Assembly (NCBI GenBank): GCA_028291845.1
Contig: JAQGNM010000219.1
Location: 1-8,591, forward strand
DNA length: 8,591 bases
Reading direction: 5' to 3'
From: Massilia sp.
GTDB lineage: Bacteria; Pseudomonadota; Gammaproteobacteria; Burkholderiales; Burkholderiaceae_D
Under the pieces are notes generated by a model, which searched no databases, was not told the DNA's origin, and saw nothing but the letters and a program-made list of their open reading frames with translations. Positions 5,844 through 8,591 of the stretch are shown here, one piece after another. Both the position numbers and the translations under genes were made by a program. The first letter of the stretch is position 1; every line of letters begins with the position of its first letter.

Positions 5844-7331
5844 TCACCCCTTGCCGCCGCGCCCTTCGCCGCCCTGCCGGGCCTGTTCGCGGCGCTCGCC
5901 GGGATCCTTGTCGGCCGGCGTCTCCTTCGGCCCTTCGTCCTTCCAGCCACCGCCGAGCGCCTTGAACAGCGACACGGTCGCCTGCAGGCGCTTCAGTTTG
6001 AGCATGCCAAGCTCGTTCTGCACGTCCGACATCGCCCGTTGCGTATCGAGCACCGTCATCAAGTCTTCGGCGCCGACCTTGTAACGGATCTGCGCCAGGT
6101 CGTTGGCGATTCTCGCCTGTTCCATCTCGGTCGCCTTCAGGCGGCGCTGCTCGTCGATGGTGCGGATCTGGCCGAGCACGAGGTCCACTTCCGACAGCGC
6201 TGCCACCACCGTCGCGCGGTACACCTGCACCAGTTCCTGCTTGCGGGCGATCGCCAGGTCGCGTTCGCTGCGCAGGCGGCCGCCGTCGAAGATCGGCGCC
6301 ACCAGCGACGCCCCCACCGTGGCCAGCAGGTTCGGACCGTTGAACAGAGCCAGCAAGGCGTTGCTCTGGGCGCCCGCCGCGCTGGTCATGCGGATCCGCG
6401 GAAACAGGGCGGCGCGGGCGGCGGCGACATCGGCGTTGGCCGACTCCAGCACCGCCTCGGCGCGCAGGATGTCGGGCCGGCGCACCAGCAGTTCGGACGG
6501 CAAGCCAGGCGTGACGTCGGGCAGCACCACGCTGTCGAGCCCATGATTTTCAATGCTGAACGTTTGCGGCGAGCGGCCCAGCAGGATGGCCAGCGCCGAC
6601 ATGGCTTCCCTAGCTTGCTGCTGCAAGTCGGGAATGGCGGCCTTCAAGCCGGCCACGGCCGAACGCTGGCGCGCCAGGTCGAGCGGCGACGCCGAGCCCG
6701 CTTCGCGCTGGGCGCCCACCAGGGCCAGCACTTTTTCCGCATTGGCCACGTGCTCGCGGGCGATATCGAGGCGGTCGTTGAGCGACAGCACCTGCAGATA
6801 CACCGAGACGATGGCGCTGGTGGTGGTCAAGGCCACCGTCTGGCGGTCATAACGGTTCGCTTTCAGGGAAGCATCGACCGATTTGACATTGGCCTCGTTC
6901 TTGCCCCAGAAGTCGACTTCATAGGCGGTCGACAGCCAGACGTTGGCGGACGTGCTGCCCGAACCGCTGCCGATCGGCACATCGCGGCTGGCGCCGGTCG
7001 ACAGGTCGACGGTCGGCAGCAACTGCACGCCGGCGATCTTCGCCTGCGCTTCGGCCTGGCGCACCCGGGCCCGTGCCGCGCCCAAGTCGAGATTGCCGCC
7101 CTGCCCGGCCGCCACCAGCTCGGTCAGTTCGGCGCTGCCGAAGCGCTTCCACCAATCGGCGTCGATGCGGTCGGACAGACCCCGCTTGGCGCTGTTGGTC
7201 CAGCTGGCCGGCACGTCGACCAGAGGCGCCGCTTCAGGCACCACCACCTTGGAGGCGCAGCCGAACAGGCCGGCGCTGGCGATGGCCGCCAGCAAGATCG
7301 GCGCTGCCCCGCGCTTCAGATTCACTCGCAT
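5844..7331 (-). CDS. Outer-membrane efflux lipoprotein, OprM/NodT-like TolC family
   Basis: This is the outer-membrane channel of a tripartite pump. The chosen start (7331) has GAGGA five bases upstream. It gives a lipoprotein signal (MRVNLKRG, hydrophobic core) with lipobox LFGC and lipid-bearing Cys25. An alternative ATG at 7349, six codons earlier, overlaps the adaptor stop as ATGA and cannot be excluded. The 495-residue length fits OprM/NodT proteins. Near the N-terminus comes the family's WWKRFGSAELTELV segment, then two similar coiled-coil-rich halves (outer-membrane efflux repeats), ending in LGGGW at 459-463, a family hallmark. After it comes an unusual 32-residue hydrophilic, charged, Gly-rich tail. 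The gene follows the MacA-like adaptor in the same operon. No T-tract terminator is visible downstream. The partner pump is outside the window; the channel might also serve the RND pump, but nothing here shows that. Confidence 0.93.
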   Translation of the reverse strand: MRVNLKRGAAPILLAAIASAGLFGCASKVVVPEAAPLVDVPASWTNSAKRGLSDRIDADWWKRFGSAELTELVAAGQGGNLDLGAARARVRQAEAQAKIAGVQLLPTVDLSTGASRDVPIGSGSGSTSANVWLSTAYEVDFWGKNEANVKSVDASLKANRYDRQTVALTTTSAIVSVYLQVLSLNDRLDIAREHVANAEKVLALVGAQREAGSASPLDLARQRSAVAGLKAAIPDLQQQAREAMSALAILLGRSPQTFSIENHGLDSVVLPDVTPGLPSELLVRRPDILRAEAVLESANADVAAARAALFPRIRMTSAAGAQSNALLALFNGPNLLATVGASLVAPIFDGGRLRSERDLAIARKQELVQVYRATVVAALSEVDLVLGQIRTIDEQRRLKATEMEQARIANDLAQIRYKVGAEDLMTVLDTQRAMSDVQNELGMLKLKRLQATVSLFKALGGGWKDEGPKETPADKDPGERREQARQGGEGRGGKG

Positions 7332-7345
7332 CGAAGTCCTCGATT

Positions 7346-8591
7346 TCATGTCGGCGCCGCCTTCGGATTGCCGGCCGCCGCAGCGCGCGCCGGCGCCGCC
7401 GTCAGGGCAGACGGCAGATTGCCGACAATCACCTGCTCGCCAGCCGCCAGGCCCGACAGCACCTGCACCTGATCCTTGTTGCGCATGCCTGTCCTGACGC
7501 GCCGCGCCACCGGCTTGCGGGCGGCGTCGAGCACGTTGACGCTGTAGACGCCGTCGGCATCGGGCACGCCCAGCGCGCGCGCCGGCAGCACCAGCGTGTC
7601 CTGCGCCTGGCTGACCAGGAAGCGCACCTGCGCGCTCATTCCGCTCATCAACTGCTGATCGGGATTGGCGACCTCGAACAACACATTATAAAAAGTCTCC
7701 CTGCCCTGCTCGCCGCTGCCGTCGGCCGGGATCGGCATCACCTGGCGCAGCTTGCCCGACCAGTGCTGGCCGGGATAACCGGGCGTGGTAAATTGCGCCG
7801 CCATGCCCTTGCGCAAACGGGTGACGTCGATTTCGGCGACCCGCGCCTGCACCGTCATCTTGCTCTGGTCGGCAATGCGCAGCAAGGCCGCCTGGCCGCT
7901 GATGCCCGGCCCCACCGGCTGGCCGGGATGGGCGTTGACGGCCACCACGGTGCCAGCCATCGGCGCCACCACCTGGGCGTGCTGGCGGCTTTCCTCGTCG
8001 ATTTTCAAATTCGCTTCCACCTGGCGAATCTGCGCATTGATCGAGTCGACCCGTGCGCTGTTCGACGACACGCTCATGCGGCTCGATTCGAACGCATCCT
8101 CGCGCGTGGCATTTTTTTCTTTCAGCTGGCTCTGGCGCTTGAACTGCAGCTCGGCATAATCGAGCTGGGCCTTTTGATCGGCCAGCTCGGCCTGCAAACG
8201 CGCCATCTGCGCGCGCTGGCTTTCCACCTTGACCGGCTGCACCGTCGGTACGATCTCGATCACCAGGGCGCCCGCCTTGACGGTATCGCCCACCCCCACC
8301 AGCACTTCCTTGATTTGGCCGGCAATCTGGGCGCTGACATCGACATATTTATACAGTTGCAATTTGCCGGCCGCCTCGACGCTGGCCTGGATATCGCCGC
8401 GCTGGACGGTGACGAGGTCGAGTTTTACCGGTGTCGGCGCAGCGGCGGCCACCGGCGGCGCCGCCCGGGCCACCGCAACGACCGGCGCCTTAGGCTCTTG
8501 CAGCACCTGGGCAAGCACCACGCCGGCGCTGAGGGCAATCGCGCCGGCAACGGCGACCGCCGCCAGCCGGCCGCGGCGGCGCTGCCCGCGC
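7346..8591 (-). CDS. MacA-like periplasmic adaptor (membrane fusion protein), 5' end beyond the window
   Basis: The frame is open to the right edge, so 414 residues are visible and the true start is outside. A GTG at 8521 is not the start: the codons before it encode an Arg-rich stretch followed by a hydrophobic helix (visible residues about 9-30), the N-terminal membrane anchor expected of MacA. Then come a barrel strand and the first lipoyl half (AQIAGQIKEVLVGVGDTVKAG, about 87-107), a coiled-coil hairpin (about 120-203), the second lipoyl half (VVAPMAGTVVAVNAHPGQPV) and beta-barrel segments. Segments such as FYNVLFEVANP and LVLPARALG closely resemble E. coli MacA from memory. It links an inner-membrane pump to an outer-membrane channel. 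Its TGA overlaps the possible ATG of the outer-membrane gene by 4 bp. MacA normally partners the ABC protein MacB, but no macB follows here. An adaptor for another pump type is possible. Confidence 0.9.
   Translation of the reverse strand, partial: RGQRRRGRLAAVAVAGAIALSAGVVLAQVLQEPKAPVVAVARAAPPVAAAAPTPVKLDLVTVQRGDIQASVEAAGKLQLYKYVDVSAQIAGQIKEVLVGVGDTVKAGALVIEIVPTVQPVKVESQRAQMARLQAELADQKAQLDYAELQFKRQSQLKEKNATREDAFESSRMSVSSNSARVDSINAQIRQVEANLKIDEESRQHAQVVAPMAGTVVAVNAHPGQPVGPGISGQAALLRIADQSKMTVQARVAEIDVTRLRKGMAAQFTTPGYPGQHWSGKLRQVMPIPADGSGEQGRETFYNVLFEVANPDQQLMSGMSAQVRFLVSQAQDTLVLPARALGVPDADGVYSVNVLDAARKPVARRVRTGMRNKDQVQVLSGLAAGEQVIVGNLPSALTAAPARAAAAGNPKAAPT

Noticed and set aside
5715..7472. 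A 585-codon open frame on the + strand across the lipoprotein gene
   Set aside because: It is His/Arg/Gln-rich with no family features and lies antisense to a clear OprM-type gene. It is a codon-use artefact.

Overview
The window reads as chromosomal DNA from a high-GC Gram-negative bacterium. It encodes an inner-membrane RND pump, a periplasmic adaptor, an outer-membrane efflux lipoprotein and a secreted RNase, and it uses strong Shine-Dalgarno sites. The gene set and protein style suggest a betaproteobacterium, perhaps Oxalobacteraceae (Massilia, Duganella or Janthinobacterium). That placement is an impression, not a result.

Left arm, + strand: the 3' end of an upstream gene with an Ala/Thr repeat tail (1-85) is followed after 9 bp by a complete RND transporter gene (95-3229), which ends at a clear intrinsic terminator. 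A secreted RNase T2-family ribonuclease follows as its own unit (3333-4013), with a strong ribosome binding site.

Centre: a hairpin-rich convergent intergenic region (about 4001-4240) separates the RNase from a minus-strand gene (4241-4792). That gene encodes an 183-residue amphipathic-repeat protein with a C-terminal membrane helix, resembling the ElaB/YqjD/DUF883 group. Upstream of it lies a 458-bp, visibly AT-rich divergent intergenic region (4793-5250). Next come a hypothetical + strand gene (5251-5763) and a triplicated 27-bp repeat (5745-5825).

Right arm, - strand: a MacA-like periplasmic adaptor gene (running off the window's right edge) overlaps by 4 bp the gene for an OprM/NodT-type outer-membrane lipoprotein. 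This gives a second efflux module. No MacB-type ABC partner is visible, so it must lie upstream, beyond the window, or elsewhere.

Together the window holds parts of two envelope export systems facing each other, with a periplasmic RNase and a membrane-anchored stress-type protein between them. All main genes except 5251-5763 fall into known families, and I did not find a convincing new multi-gene system. The least explained parts are the small gene at 5251-5763 with its 3' repeats, the AT-rich divergent region, and the hairpin cluster between the convergent genes.
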